Part shown: piece by piece, positions 13,835 through 22,055 of the stretch
How the letters are laid out: each line of letters starts with the position of its first letter
Position numbering within the stretch: the first letter of the stretch is position 1
Source of the DNA: an uncultured Anaerolineales bacterium
Lineage (GTDB): Bacteria; Chloroflexota; Anaerolineae; Anaerolineales; Villigracilaceae
Assembly: GCA_937928015.1 (NCBI GenBank)
Contig: CALFXA010000238.1
Span: 1-64,000 of the forward strand
Reading direction: 5' to 3'
DNA length: 64,000 nt
Program-made: the position numbers and the translations under genes
The notes under the pieces: generated by a model
What the model saw: only the letters and a program-made list of their open reading frames with translations
What the model was told of the DNA's origin: nothing
Databases searched by the model: none

Positions 13835-15304
13835 TTATTGATAAGAATGCGCGAGTACACGCGCGCGGGAGGCCAGCCTGCGGGCCAGGCCGTCGAAGAT
13901 GAATTTGTGGAAGGGCCACATGGCGTACCAATAGAGGAAGCCCGGCAAACCGTGTGCGTCGAAATAGGCGGTGACGGTGAAGAGCGTTCCGCCGCCTTCT
14001 TGCGGATCGGACTGGAACTCGAGCCAGGCCTTGCCCGGGACCTTCATCTCGGCCTGCAAGCGCATCAGGCGATCCTTCTCGACGGCTTCGACGCGCCAGA
14101 AGTCGAGCGCCTCGCCCGCGCGGATATCGTCGGGGTGGCGGCGGCCGCGGCGCAAGCCCACGCCGCCGATGGCCTTGTCCATCCAGCCGCGCAGGGCCCA
14201 GGCCCAGTCCATGTACATCCAACCGCGCGCGCCGCCGATGCCGGTGTAGGCGCGGAACACGGTGGCAGGCTCCAGGTCGAGGGACAGGTGACGGCGTTCG
14301 ATGAACATGCCTTCCTGCACCGAGAAATCATAAGGCTTGCGGTCGCCCAAGGAGGTGACCAGCGCGTCGGCCCAGGAGGTCTCGACGTTATCGCGCTGGA
14401 TGCGTCCCAGCGCGAGGTGGACGGCGGTGGCGAAGTCGATGGGCTGGATGTGCGGAAAGAGGCGGCGCGCCGTCTCGTCGCGGACGATCAGGCTGGCGTG
14501 CAGGCCTTCGATCAGCGGCAGAACCACGCGCCAGTGGATGGGTGTAATCATGTGGACCCAATACGCCGAGAGCAGCGGCGCGTAGATCGGCGTGCGAATC
14601 AGGCGGCGCTTGAGTCCGCGCTCGTGAGCGTAGGCCAGCAGCATGTCGGCATAGGTCAGGCGGGTCGGGCCGCCGATCTCGATCATCCTGCCGACGCTTT
14701 CGGGAGTCTCCAGCGCCGCCACGAGATACGACAACACGTCGCGGATGGCAATGGGCTGCGCCTGGGAGAAGAACCAGGCCGGGCAGACCAGCAGCGGCTC
14801 GCGCTCGGTCAGGTAGCGCACCATCTCGAACAGGGCGCTGCCCGAGCCGACAATCATGCCCGCGCGAAACTCGGTAACGGGCACGCCGCCCTGGCGCAGG
14901 AGGTACCCTGTCTCGTGGCGGGAACGCAGGTACGGAGAGAGGTTGCCCGCGGGGTCGACCAACTCGCCGAGGTAGATGATGCGTTTGACTCCCGCCTCGT
15001 CGGCGGATTCGGCGAAGACGCGGGCCACGTCCAGGTCACGATGGGCCGCATACCTGCCGCCCTGCCGCCCGTGGATGAGATAGTAGGCGGTGTCGACTCC
15101 CTGCATAACCTCGACCGCGCGCTCCTTGTGACTCATGTCGCAGGCGAAGACTTCCACGCGTTTGGCCCACGGGAAATCGCGGATGCGCTCGGGGTCGCGC
15201 ACGATGCAGCGCACGCGGTAGCCCGCGTCGAGCAGTTTCGGGACGAGACGTCCGCCCACGTAGCCCGTGACACCGGTGACGAGGATAAGCCTGGAATCGT
15301 TCAT
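13835..15304 (-). CDS. SDR-type NAD(P)-binding protein with C-terminal DUF2867 domain (copy B)
   Basis: The 489-residue paralogue of copy A shares the same plan: TGVTGYVGGRLVPKLL at residues 10-25, AYYLIHGRQGG, a region GGPTRLTYADMLLAYA, and a C-terminal DUF2867 domain with RHLSLDLEPATVFRAYTGIGG and WYAMWPFHKFIFDGL. Tandem duplication followed by strong divergence is the likely origin, since the two proteins keep the same order of motifs. The substrate is unknown. This gene is transcribed first, 54 bases ahead of copy A. Confidence 0.82.
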   Translation of the reverse strand: MNDSRLILVTGVTGYVGGRLVPKLLDAGYRVRCIVRDPERIRDFPWAKRVEVFACDMSHKERAVEVMQGVDTAYYLIHGRQGGRYAAHRDLDVARVFAESADEAGVKRIIYLGELVDPAGNLSPYLRSRHETGYLLRQGGVPVTEFRAGMIVGSGSALFEMVRYLTEREPLLVCPAWFFSQAQPIAIRDVLSYLVAALETPESVGRMIEIGGPTRLTYADMLLAYAHERGLKRRLIRTPIYAPLLSAYWVHMITPIHWRVVLPLIEGLHASLIVRDETARRLFPHIQPIDFATAVHLALGRIQRDNVETSWADALVTSLGDRKPYDFSVQEGMFIERRHLSLDLEPATVFRAYTGIGGARGWMYMDWAWALRGWMDKAIGGVGLRRGRRHPDDIRAGEALDFWRVEAVEKDRLMRLQAEMKVPGKAWLEFQSDPQEGGGTLFTVTAYFDAHGLPGFLYWYAMWPFHKFIFDGLARRLASRARVLAHSYQ

Positions 15305-15384
15305 GCAAGGGACCTTGTTATCAACGAAGGGACGACGACGAAGATTGTATCGTACTCATAAATTATATGCTATGATACACGCCA

Positions 15385-17805
15385 ATGACGCCGTCGCCCA
15401 CTCCTTCTCTAAGCGCACAGGCCCTGGACCAACTCACAGCGCACACGCCGGCGGTTTGGATTGCACTGTCGTTCTTCGGCGGAATCGGGCTGGCGGCCTG
15501 GCTGGGATTTCCCATCTACGTCTGGCTGTTGTGCATGGCAGGCGTGATTCTGCTCCTGCTGCTGAAGCGGCGATTCGCCCCGACGGTCCAGGCCGGGCTG
15601 TTGGCGATCTCGCTGCTGGGACTCTTCCTCGGCGCGGCGCGTTATCAGTTCAGCCAGCATGAGGTCACGCCCTTCGACGTGGCCTTCTTCAACGACCGCG
15701 AATACGACCTTCTGGTGACCGGCTGGGTGGCCGACATGCCCGACCGCCGCGACACCTATACCAACTTGCGCATCGAGGTCGAGGCGGTGGATTCGGGCAC
15801 GGGTGATCTGCCTGTCCACGGGACCATCCTGGTCCGCGTGGGTGAGAATGAAACCTATCACTACGGCGAACTTCTGCGCCTGCGCGGCCAGCTCAAGACT
15901 CCGCCTGAGGACGAGGAATTCTCCTACCGCGATTATCTCGCGCGCGACGGCATCTACTCGTACATGAGCCGGGCCGAGGCTACCGTCCTGCCGGGCGAGC
16001 GCGGAGAGCCATTCGCCAAGACGATGTACGGCCTCAAGGAGCGCCTGCTGGGCCTCGTCTATCGTCTGTTCCCCGACCCCGAGGCCTCGCTATTGGCGGG
16101 CATCCTGCTCGGCGTGGATACGGGCCTGACGCGCGAGTTGCAGGACGCCTTCAAGAACACGGGCACCGCGCACATTATCGCCATCTCGGGCTTCAACATC
16201 TCGATCATCGCGGCCATCTTCGTCAGCTTGTTCAGCCGCGTGTTCGGCAAGTACCTGGGCTCGTTTTTTGCCGTCCTTGCCATCATCTTTTACACCCTGC
16301 TCGTCGGCGCGGATGCGGCCGTGGTCCGCGCGGCCATCATGGGCATCCTGGGCCTGGTCGGCCGCCAACTTGGTCGCCGCAACGTGGGTCTCAACATGCT
16401 GGCTGCTGCGGCGCTGATTATGATGTTTGGAAATCCGCTGGTCGTGGGCGACGTGGGCTTCCAGCTCTCGGTCATGGCCACCCTCGGTTTGATCCTGTAC
16501 GCTGAGCCGCTCTCCAACTTGGCGCAGACCCTCTTCCTCAAAGTGCGCGTCCCCGCCGCAACCGTCGAACAAATCCTCCCGCCCATTTCCGATTTCGTCC
16601 TGCTGACTCTCGCCGCGCAGATCACCACCCTTCCGATCATGGCCTATCAATTCAAACGCATCTCCCTTGTCTCGCTGATTGCCAATCCCTTCATCCTGCC
16701 GCCGCAGCCCGCGGTGATGATTCTGGGCGGCGTGGCCGTGCTGTTGGCGCTGGTCTGGTTCCCAATCGGCCAGCTTGCCGCCTGGGCGGCCTGGCCTTTC
16801 ATGGAATACACCATCCGCGCAGTGGAATTCTTCGACCGCATCCCGCACGGGACGCTCTACCTGGGGAATTCCTCGGCTTGGTGGGTGGCCGCCTTCTACG
16901 CCACTCTCTTCGGTCTGACCTTCAACTGGTCCCGTTTGAAAGACGCTTTCTCCGCCCTGGGCGAGCGCGCACGGACCCTGTCCATCGCAGGGGTGTTGAC
17001 CGTCCTGCTGGCGCTGACCCTGCTGGTCTGGCGCTCCACGGCCACCCTGCCCGATGGTAAATTGCATATCACCTTCTTGAGCGTCGGCTCGGCGGATGCG
17101 GTGCTGATCCAGACTCCTGACGGACGTTCCGTCTTGGTCAACGGCGGGCCCAGCGCCGCCATGCTCTCCGACGAATTGGGCCGCCGCCTGCCCGTCTTCC
17201 ACCGTCAACTGGACTGGCTGATCGTGGCTTCCACCACCGAGAATCAAATGGCCGCCCTGCCGCGCGTGCTGGAGCGCTATCCGCCGCAGAGCGTGCTGTG
17301 GAGCGGATATGTGCAAGGCTCCTACTCCGCCGAACAAGTGGACAAATACCTGGCTGCTGAGAACATCCCCACCGTGTACGCAGAAGCGGGTCAGCGCTTG
17401 GAGTTGGGGGACGGCGCCTTTATCGAGGTGCAGTCCGTCGGTCCGCGCGGGAGCGTGCTGCTGCTTCAGTGGAAGGATTTCCGCGCGTTGTTGCCGGTCG
17501 GCATGGACGCCGATACGCTGGAGACGCTCGAATACGGAAATGTTATTGGTCCCGTGGATGTGCTGCTGTTGGCCGACTCGGGTTTCTTTGCCACCACCAA
17601 CGCAGACTGGGTGCAAAATCTTAATCCGCAGTTGATCGTGCTCAGCGTGGCGGCGGGCGACCCAGACGGCCTGCCCAGCCCCGATACGCTCGAAGCGGTG
17701 GGCGGCTACAACCTGCTGCGCACCGACCGCAGCGGCTGGATCCAGGTCACGACGGATGGGGCCACTATGCAGGTCGAGGCCGAGCGGGAATCCGCGGGTC
17801 AATGA
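15385..17805 (+). CDS. comEC: ComEC/Rec2-family DNA-uptake channel protein with degenerate metallo-beta-lactamase domain
   Basis: The 806-residue protein has the full ComEC plan: N-terminal membrane helices and DUF4131 domain (about 1-190), the Competence domain (about 230-510, with GTAHIIAISGFNISIIAAIF and LVGADAAVVRAAIMG), and a C-terminal metallo-beta-lactamase-like domain (about 555-800). In that last domain the metal ligands are absent: the usual DVGQGDA is SVGSADA, DGG is NGG, and HxHxDH is ASTTENQ. Nuclease activity is therefore unlikely, while the channel part looks intact. There is no convincing ribosome site; ATG 15385 is the only early start. No other competence gene is in the window. 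Confidence 0.9.
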   Translation: MTPSPTPSLSAQALDQLTAHTPAVWIALSFFGGIGLAAWLGFPIYVWLLCMAGVILLLLLKRRFAPTVQAGLLAISLLGLFLGAARYQFSQHEVTPFDVAFFNDREYDLLVTGWVADMPDRRDTYTNLRIEVEAVDSGTGDLPVHGTILVRVGENETYHYGELLRLRGQLKTPPEDEEFSYRDYLARDGIYSYMSRAEATVLPGERGEPFAKTMYGLKERLLGLVYRLFPDPEASLLAGILLGVDTGLTRELQDAFKNTGTAHIIAISGFNISIIAAIFVSLFSRVFGKYLGSFFAVLAIIFYTLLVGADAAVVRAAIMGILGLVGRQLGRRNVGLNMLAAAALIMMFGNPLVVGDVGFQLSVMATLGLILYAEPLSNLAQTLFLKVRVPAATVEQILPPISDFVLLTLAAQITTLPIMAYQFKRISLVSLIANPFILPPQPAVMILGGVAVLLALVWFPIGQLAAWAAWPFMEYTIRAVEFFDRIPHGTLYLGNSSAWWVAAFYATLFGLTFNWSRLKDAFSALGERARTLSIAGVLTVLLALTLLVWRSTATLPDGKLHITFLSVGSADAVLIQTPDGRSVLVNGGPSAAMLSDELGRRLPVFHRQLDWLIVASTTENQMAALPRVLERYPPQSVLWSGYVQGSYSAEQVDKYLAAENIPTVYAEAGQRLELGDGAFIEVQSVGPRGSVLLLQWKDFRALLPVGMDADTLETLEYGNVIGPVDVLLLADSGFFATTNADWVQNLNPQLIVLSVAAGDPDGLPSPDTLEAVGGYNLLRTDRSGWIQVTTDGATMQVEAERESAGQ

Positions 17806-17899
17806 CCAAATAATTGATCGCGATTACGCGTTGCTCAAGAGACTTCTATCGTCAGCGTCGTCGTACCAACCTTAAAGACACATGTTTGGACAGTGAATC

Positions 17900-17932
17900 A
17901 AAATCTCCCGAGAGTCTCGGGAGATTTTCTTT
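17900..17932. terminator. bidirectional terminator between comEC and the amylase-family gene
   Basis: The perfect stem AAAATCTCCCGAGA / TCTCGGGAGATTTT with a one-base centre is followed by CTTT on the plus side and TTTTGATT on the minus side. Confidence 0.85.
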
Positions 17933-17988
17933 AACGTTCGTTAACATTCAAGTTGAACTTATCCACATCTTGAAAACTCTGTGGATAG

Positions 17989-19347
17989 TTATTGCAACCA
18001 CAGGATACGCAGCCAATGCGGCCAAACTTCGACATTGACCTGTCCATTGGCATCAACAGGAATCGGGACTCCGTCATCCAACAGGTCAATCAACTGTCCT
18101 CGACCTTCGGGTAGATTTAACAAAACGGACGTTTTCTCCGCAGAAGTGTTTACCACCACCACGACCCGCTCCGCTGCGCTGTGGCGCATGAAAGCAACTT
18201 GCTCTGCCTTTACCAGCAGCGGATGATACTCTCCGTGACGGAGCGTGTCAGAGGTCAGACGCACATGGGCCAGACGCGTAATGGCAGCAGATAAATTGTG
18301 CTGAGGCGCATGTTCTTTGGCGAAATCAAGTTCGAGCGTGGGCCGCAGCAAATGGTCGTCGGCGTCAGTGCGTGTTCCTGTGAGTCCGAACTCACTCCCA
18401 TAATAAATCGATGGCACGCCTGGCATGGTGAATAACAATCCATACAACGGATAGAGATGCGCAGGTTCGGTCAGGTTGCTGGCCACGCGGTTGACATCGT
18501 GGTTGTCGGCAAAATTGTACAAAGGCAGGCCGCGGTATATACCCTGCCCGCCAAACTGACGGTTGAGCGCATACGCGATCTCGAAGTAATTTTTGTCCAC
18601 ATGACTGGAGTACAGCCCTTTGTAGCACTCGTAATTGGTGACTGAGTCCAGCATCTCCTTGTTGGCCCACTGGGTGTAGTCGCCATGCACTACTTCTCCC
18701 ATCAACCAGAAATCAGGATGCAGGTTTTTACTAAAGCTGGAAAGCTGTTGCATGAATCCGCGATCCACGACATCGGCAGCATCCAGGCGCAAACCGTCGA
18801 TGTCGAATTCGCGGATCCACATCTCCACCGCTTGCAGCAGGTGGGATGTCACGTTCGGGTTATGCAGATTCAACTTGACCAGGCTATGATGTCCGCTCCA
18901 GCCTTCGTAGGTGAAATGGTCATTGTACGGACTGCGTCCGTCGAACGAGAGACCCGCGAACCAATTGCAATACACGGACGACTGTCCCTTTTCCAGCACG
19001 TCGCGAAATGCCCAGAAATCCCGTCCAACATGATTGAACACGCCGTCCAGAATGACGCGCATCCCGCGTGTATGACATTCACGGACCAAGTCTTTCAGCA
19101 GCTCATTGCTGCCCAGACGGCGGTCCACCCAAAAATAATCCGCCGTATCGTAACCATGTCGGCTGGACTCGAACAACGGGCCGAGGTACAACGCATTTGC
19201 GCCCAGACCTTGAATATGGTCCAGCCACCCGAAGATTTTCCCCAGCCGCGGCTCGGCGGGTGAGTGGAAATCGTTCGAGGCGGGCGCGCCGCAAAACCCG
19301 AGCGGATAGATGTGATAGAAGATCGAATCAAAAGCCCAGTGTGTCAT
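17989..19347 (-). CDS. alpha-amylase family glycoside hydrolase (GH13)
   Basis: The 452-residue protein carries the four GH13 regions: DGVFNHVG (region I), GLRLDAADV with the nucleophile Asp (II), MGEVVHGD with the acid/base Glu (III), and FADNHDVNRV with the transition-state Asp (IV), on an (alpha/beta)8 barrel followed by a C-terminal beta domain. There is no signal peptide, so it acts on intracellular alpha-glucans or oligosaccharides (cyclomaltodextrinase or neopullulanase-like). GGAG five bases before ATG 19347 sets the start. The longer frame from 19383 would include the operator. It lies directly downstream of tetR and has its own operator. Confidence 0.9.
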   Translation of the reverse strand: MTHWAFDSIFYHIYPLGFCGAPASNDFHSPAEPRLGKIFGWLDHIQGLGANALYLGPLFESSRHGYDTADYFWVDRRLGSNELLKDLVRECHTRGMRVILDGVFNHVGRDFWAFRDVLEKGQSSVYCNWFAGLSFDGRSPYNDHFTYEGWSGHHSLVKLNLHNPNVTSHLLQAVEMWIREFDIDGLRLDAADVVDRGFMQQLSSFSKNLHPDFWLMGEVVHGDYTQWANKEMLDSVTNYECYKGLYSSHVDKNYFEIAYALNRQFGGQGIYRGLPLYNFADNHDVNRVASNLTEPAHLYPLYGLLFTMPGVPSIYYGSEFGLTGTRTDADDHLLRPTLELDFAKEHAPQHNLSAAITRLAHVRLTSDTLRHGEYHPLLVKAEQVAFMRHSAAERVVVVVNTSAEKTSVLLNLPEGRGQLIDLLDDGVPIPVDANGQVNVEVWPHWLRILWLQ

Positions 19348-19362
19348 AGAGTCTCCAATCTG

Positions 19363-19378
19363 TATACCATTCGGTATA
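19363..19378. promoter_or_regulatory. TetR-type operator upstream of the GH13 gene
   Basis: TATACC-ATTC-GGTATA is the same half-site pair as the operator in front of tetR (19987-20004) and lies 16 bases before the GH13 start codon. Confidence 0.75.
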
Positions 19379-19410
19379 TTCAAAAGTTAAAAAAATAAGC
19401 CTGAACCGAA

Positions 19411-19977
19411 TCACGAGAAGATGCCGTGCATGAACTGGTGAACCGCCTTATAGACCAGCTCGTCATCCATGCTGGCGTACCCATTGAGGCTCAGGCTGAC
19501 GTAGGTGTTGATCATGCCGAGGAAAGTGGCGGCGTACATGCGGTGACGTCCCTTCATGTTGCCGTGGTCGTTTGCAGCCTGCAGGAACAGGTCTTCGAGT
19601 AATTGCTGCTGCTTCTGGTTGATCTCGGCCACCGCCTTGAAAGGGATGCTATCCACAGGGGCAAACCACATCGAAAGCTGCAAACGATAGTACAACCTGT
19701 GTTTGTCTGCAAAGTTGAAATAGGCCAGCACAACACGGTTGAGCGTCAGCGGCAGGTCGTGCTGATACGTCGCGGCTTCGCGCACAGCCTGATACAAAGA
19801 CTCAAAATGGGTCTCCAGCAACGCCGTGAGCAGTCCCTCCTTGCTGCCGAAATAGTGATACAGCGTGGGCTTGGTGATACCCGCCGCATCCACGATTTCC
19901 TGTGTGCCGACGGCGTCATAGCCGCGTGTGGCAAATAGTTTCAAGGCACTCGAAAGGATTTTTGCTCGGTTATCCAT
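19411..19977 (-). CDS. TetR/AcrR-family transcriptional regulator
   Basis: The 188-residue regulator has the TetR helix-turn-helix (about residues 5-50: ILSSALKLFATRGYDAVGTQ and TKPTLYHYFGSKEGLL) and an all-helical ligand domain. It is transcribed ahead of the GH13 gene and divergently from the flavoprotein gene. A perfect 18-bp palindrome lies just upstream of its start and a related one before the GH13 gene, so it probably represses itself and the hydrolase. The ligand is unknown, perhaps a sugar. Confidence 0.9.
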   Translation of the reverse strand: MDNRAKILSSALKLFATRGYDAVGTQEIVDAAGITKPTLYHYFGSKEGLLTALLETHFESLYQAVREAATYQHDLPLTLNRVVLAYFNFADKHRLYYRLQLSMWFAPVDSIPFKAVAEINQKQQQLLEDLFLQAANDHGNMKGRHRMYAATFLGMINTYVSLSLNGYASMDDELVYKAVHQFMHGIFS

Positions 19978-19986
19978 GCGTCCTTA

Positions 19987-20004
19987 GTATACCGATTGGT
20001 ATAC
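19987..20004. promoter_or_regulatory. TetR autoregulatory operator
   Basis: GTATACC-GATT-GGTATAC has perfect 7-bp arms, 9 bases upstream of the tetR start and 54 bases before the divergent flavoprotein gene. Confidence 0.85.
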
Positions 20005-20058
20005 AAATCGTCAAGCCCGATTTCAACCGTTTCAGCGAATTGTCTTTATAATGACCTC

Positions 20059-21285
20059 ATGATTCATTCTTTAACAGTCGCCATTATCGGCGGCGGACCT
20101 GCGGGCCTGATGGCCGCCGAAGTGCTCAGCCAGAACAACGTCCATGTGGATGTGTACGACTCGATGTCTTCGCTTGGACGCAAGTTTCTCATGGCGGGTA
20201 AGAGCGGACTCAACCTGACGCATTCCGAGCCCTTCGAACGATTCGTTCAACGCTATAGCGCTCCCGAGGTTGCGACCTGGCTCAAGGATTTCACGCCTGA
20301 TGAGTTGATCGTCTGGGCAAAGGAACTTGGCATCGAAACCTTTGTCGGCACCTCGGGACGGGTCTTCCCTGTCGGCATGAAGGCCAGTCCCCTGTTGCGC
20401 GCCTGGTTGAAGCGGCTCGATCAAAGCGGCGTGACCGTCCATCTGCGTCACAAGTGGCTGGGCTGGGATTCGTCTGGCGCGTTGCGCTTCGAGACTCCCG
20501 AAGGCGCGCGCCTCGTCCGCCCTGATGCGACCATCCTCGCGCTGGGCGGTGGCAGTTGGGCACGCCTCGGCTCGACGGGCGAATGGGTCGATGGCCTGAG
20601 GCAGGCCGGGGCGGAGGTGCGGGATCTGCGTCCTGCGAACTGCGGCTTCGACGTGGCCTGGTCCGAACATTTTCGAACACGCTTCGAGGGTCAACCCATC
20701 AAGTCGGTCGTCCTCTCATTTGGGGATTTTCAACAGCAGGGAGAATTTATCATCACCAAGGAAGGCGTGGAAGGTAGCCTGATCTACGCCGCCTCGGCGC
20801 GGCTGCGTGACGAGATCGAGGCCCACGGCCGCGCTGTCCTGTTCCTGGACCTTGCGCCGGGGTCCACGCAGGAGAAATTGACTGCGTCCCTGGCCAAGCC
20901 GCGCGGATCGCGCTCGATGTCGAGTCACATCGAGCGGACAGTTGGACTCAAAGGCGTGAAGGTTGGCCTGCTGCATGAATTCGTTGCGAAGGAAGATTTC
21001 AACGATCCCGCCAAACTGGCAGCGGCCATCAAACATTTGCCCGTGCCGTTGCTCCGTCCGCGTCCGTTGGATGAAGCCATCAGCAGCGCCGGCGGCGTGA
21101 CGTTCGAGTCGGTGGATGAGTATCTGATGTTGAAGGCGATGCCCGGTGTATTCTGCGCCGGCGAGATGCTCGATTGGGAGGCCCCGACTGGCGGGTACCT
21201 GCTCACCGCCTGCTTCGCCAGCGGGCGGGTTGCGGCGCGTGGTGTGTTGGGATGGTTGGATAATCCTCACCGCAAAGAAGTTTAG
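20059..21285 (+). CDS. NAD(P)/FAD-dependent oxidoreductase of the HI0933/YhiN family
   Basis: The 408-residue flavoprotein has the FAD-binding GxGxxG loop in VAIIGGGPAGLMAAEV (residues 7-22), the family-specific GRKFLMAGKSGLNLTHSE, ATILALGGGSWARLGSTG, and the C-terminal GVFCAGEMLDWEAPTGGYLL that closes the FAD site. This corresponds to the HI0933-like/TIGR03862 group. The reaction is not established for this family. ATG 20059 aligns with the Rossmann start; the longer frame from 19996 crosses the TetR operator. The S51 peptidase gene follows 29 bases on. Confidence 0.85.
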   Translation: MIHSLTVAIIGGGPAGLMAAEVLSQNNVHVDVYDSMSSLGRKFLMAGKSGLNLTHSEPFERFVQRYSAPEVATWLKDFTPDELIVWAKELGIETFVGTSGRVFPVGMKASPLLRAWLKRLDQSGVTVHLRHKWLGWDSSGALRFETPEGARLVRPDATILALGGGSWARLGSTGEWVDGLRQAGAEVRDLRPANCGFDVAWSEHFRTRFEGQPIKSVVLSFGDFQQQGEFIITKEGVEGSLIYAASARLRDEIEAHGRAVLFLDLAPGSTQEKLTASLAKPRGSRSMSSHIERTVGLKGVKVGLLHEFVAKEDFNDPAKLAAAIKHLPVPLLRPRPLDEAISSAGGVTFESVDEYLMLKAMPGVFCAGEMLDWEAPTGGYLLTACFASGRVAARGVLGWLDNPHRKEV

Positions 21286-21314
21286 ATTTCTTCGCGATTC
21301 AAAATGGAGTTCGC

Positions 21315-21995
21315 ATGAGTTACCTTCTTCTCGAAGGTGGAGCGGAATTCGGCGGGCGCATGTCCGAGCCCGACCTGCGCGCCATTGAGTTGGCGGGCGG
21401 ATTCGACGCGCCCATTCGCATCCTGCCGATGGCTGCCGCGCCGGATAACAATCATGTCCGCGCGGGGAACAACGGGGTACGATGGTTTCGGTCGTTGGGC
21501 GCAAAGGATGTGGAGGTAACCTACGCAATCGATAAAACCAGCGCGAATGACGAGTCTATTGCCGCGAAGATTCGCTCTGCGAGGTTGATCTATCTGCTCG
21601 GCGGCTTCCCGCGTTACACGGCTGAGACTTTGATGGACAGCCTGGTGTGGAAGTCTGCGCTGGAGGCGCATCGAAACGGCGCTGTCCTGGCGGGGTCGAG
21701 TGCGGGCGCGATGGTGATGTGTGAATATTATTACGACCCGTATGAAGAGAAACTCCTCGGCGGACTGAACCTGATTCCCAATACCTGCGTCCTGCCGCAT
21801 CATGACACCTTCGGTCGGCGCTGGGCATCGACGCTGATGGAGCAGATTCCCACTGCCACGCTGATTGGCATTGATGAAGGGACAGGGACGCTCTTCGACG
21901 GGCATGGCTGGACGATTCACGGGCGGGGGCAGGTCACACTGTATCGCGGCGGGCAGGCCGAGGTCCAGATAAAAAGCGGGACTTTCTTCCTATAA
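21315..21995 (+). CDS. S51-type peptidase / cyanophycinase-like protein
   Basis: The 226-residue protein has the class-I glutamine-amidotransferase-like fold of peptidase family S51, with YLLGGFPRYTAETL, the nucleophile-elbow motif AGSSAGAMVMC (Ser near residue 130), and the later PHHDTFGR and GIDEGTGTLFDG segments seen in cyanophycinases and dipeptidase E. GGAG eight bases before the ATG supports the start. No cyanophycin synthetase is nearby, so a general role in cleaving Asp- or beta-Asp-containing peptides is more likely. It probably forms an operon with the flavoprotein. Confidence 0.8.
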   Translation: MSYLLLEGGAEFGGRMSEPDLRAIELAGGFDAPIRILPMAAAPDNNHVRAGNNGVRWFRSLGAKDVEVTYAIDKTSANDESIAAKIRSARLIYLLGGFPRYTAETLMDSLVWKSALEAHRNGAVLAGSSAGAMVMCEYYYDPYEEKLLGGLNLIPNTCVLPHHDTFGRRWASTLMEQIPTATLIGIDEGTGTLFDGHGWTIHGRGQVTLYRGGQAEVQIKSGTFFL

Positions 21996-22055
21996 TGTTG
22001 ATCCTGTCTTGTGTCATAATGGGGTAATCCTATGTTTGATAGAACGTAACTCTTT

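Noticed and set aside
13838..15361. 507-codon open frame on the plus strand
   Set aside because: Antisense to the SDR/DUF2867 gene copy B, with composition typical of a GC-rich shadow frame.
16090..17802. 570-codon open frame on the minus strand
   Set aside because: Antisense to comEC; no protein-family features, rich in Gln, His and Arg as expected for a shadow.
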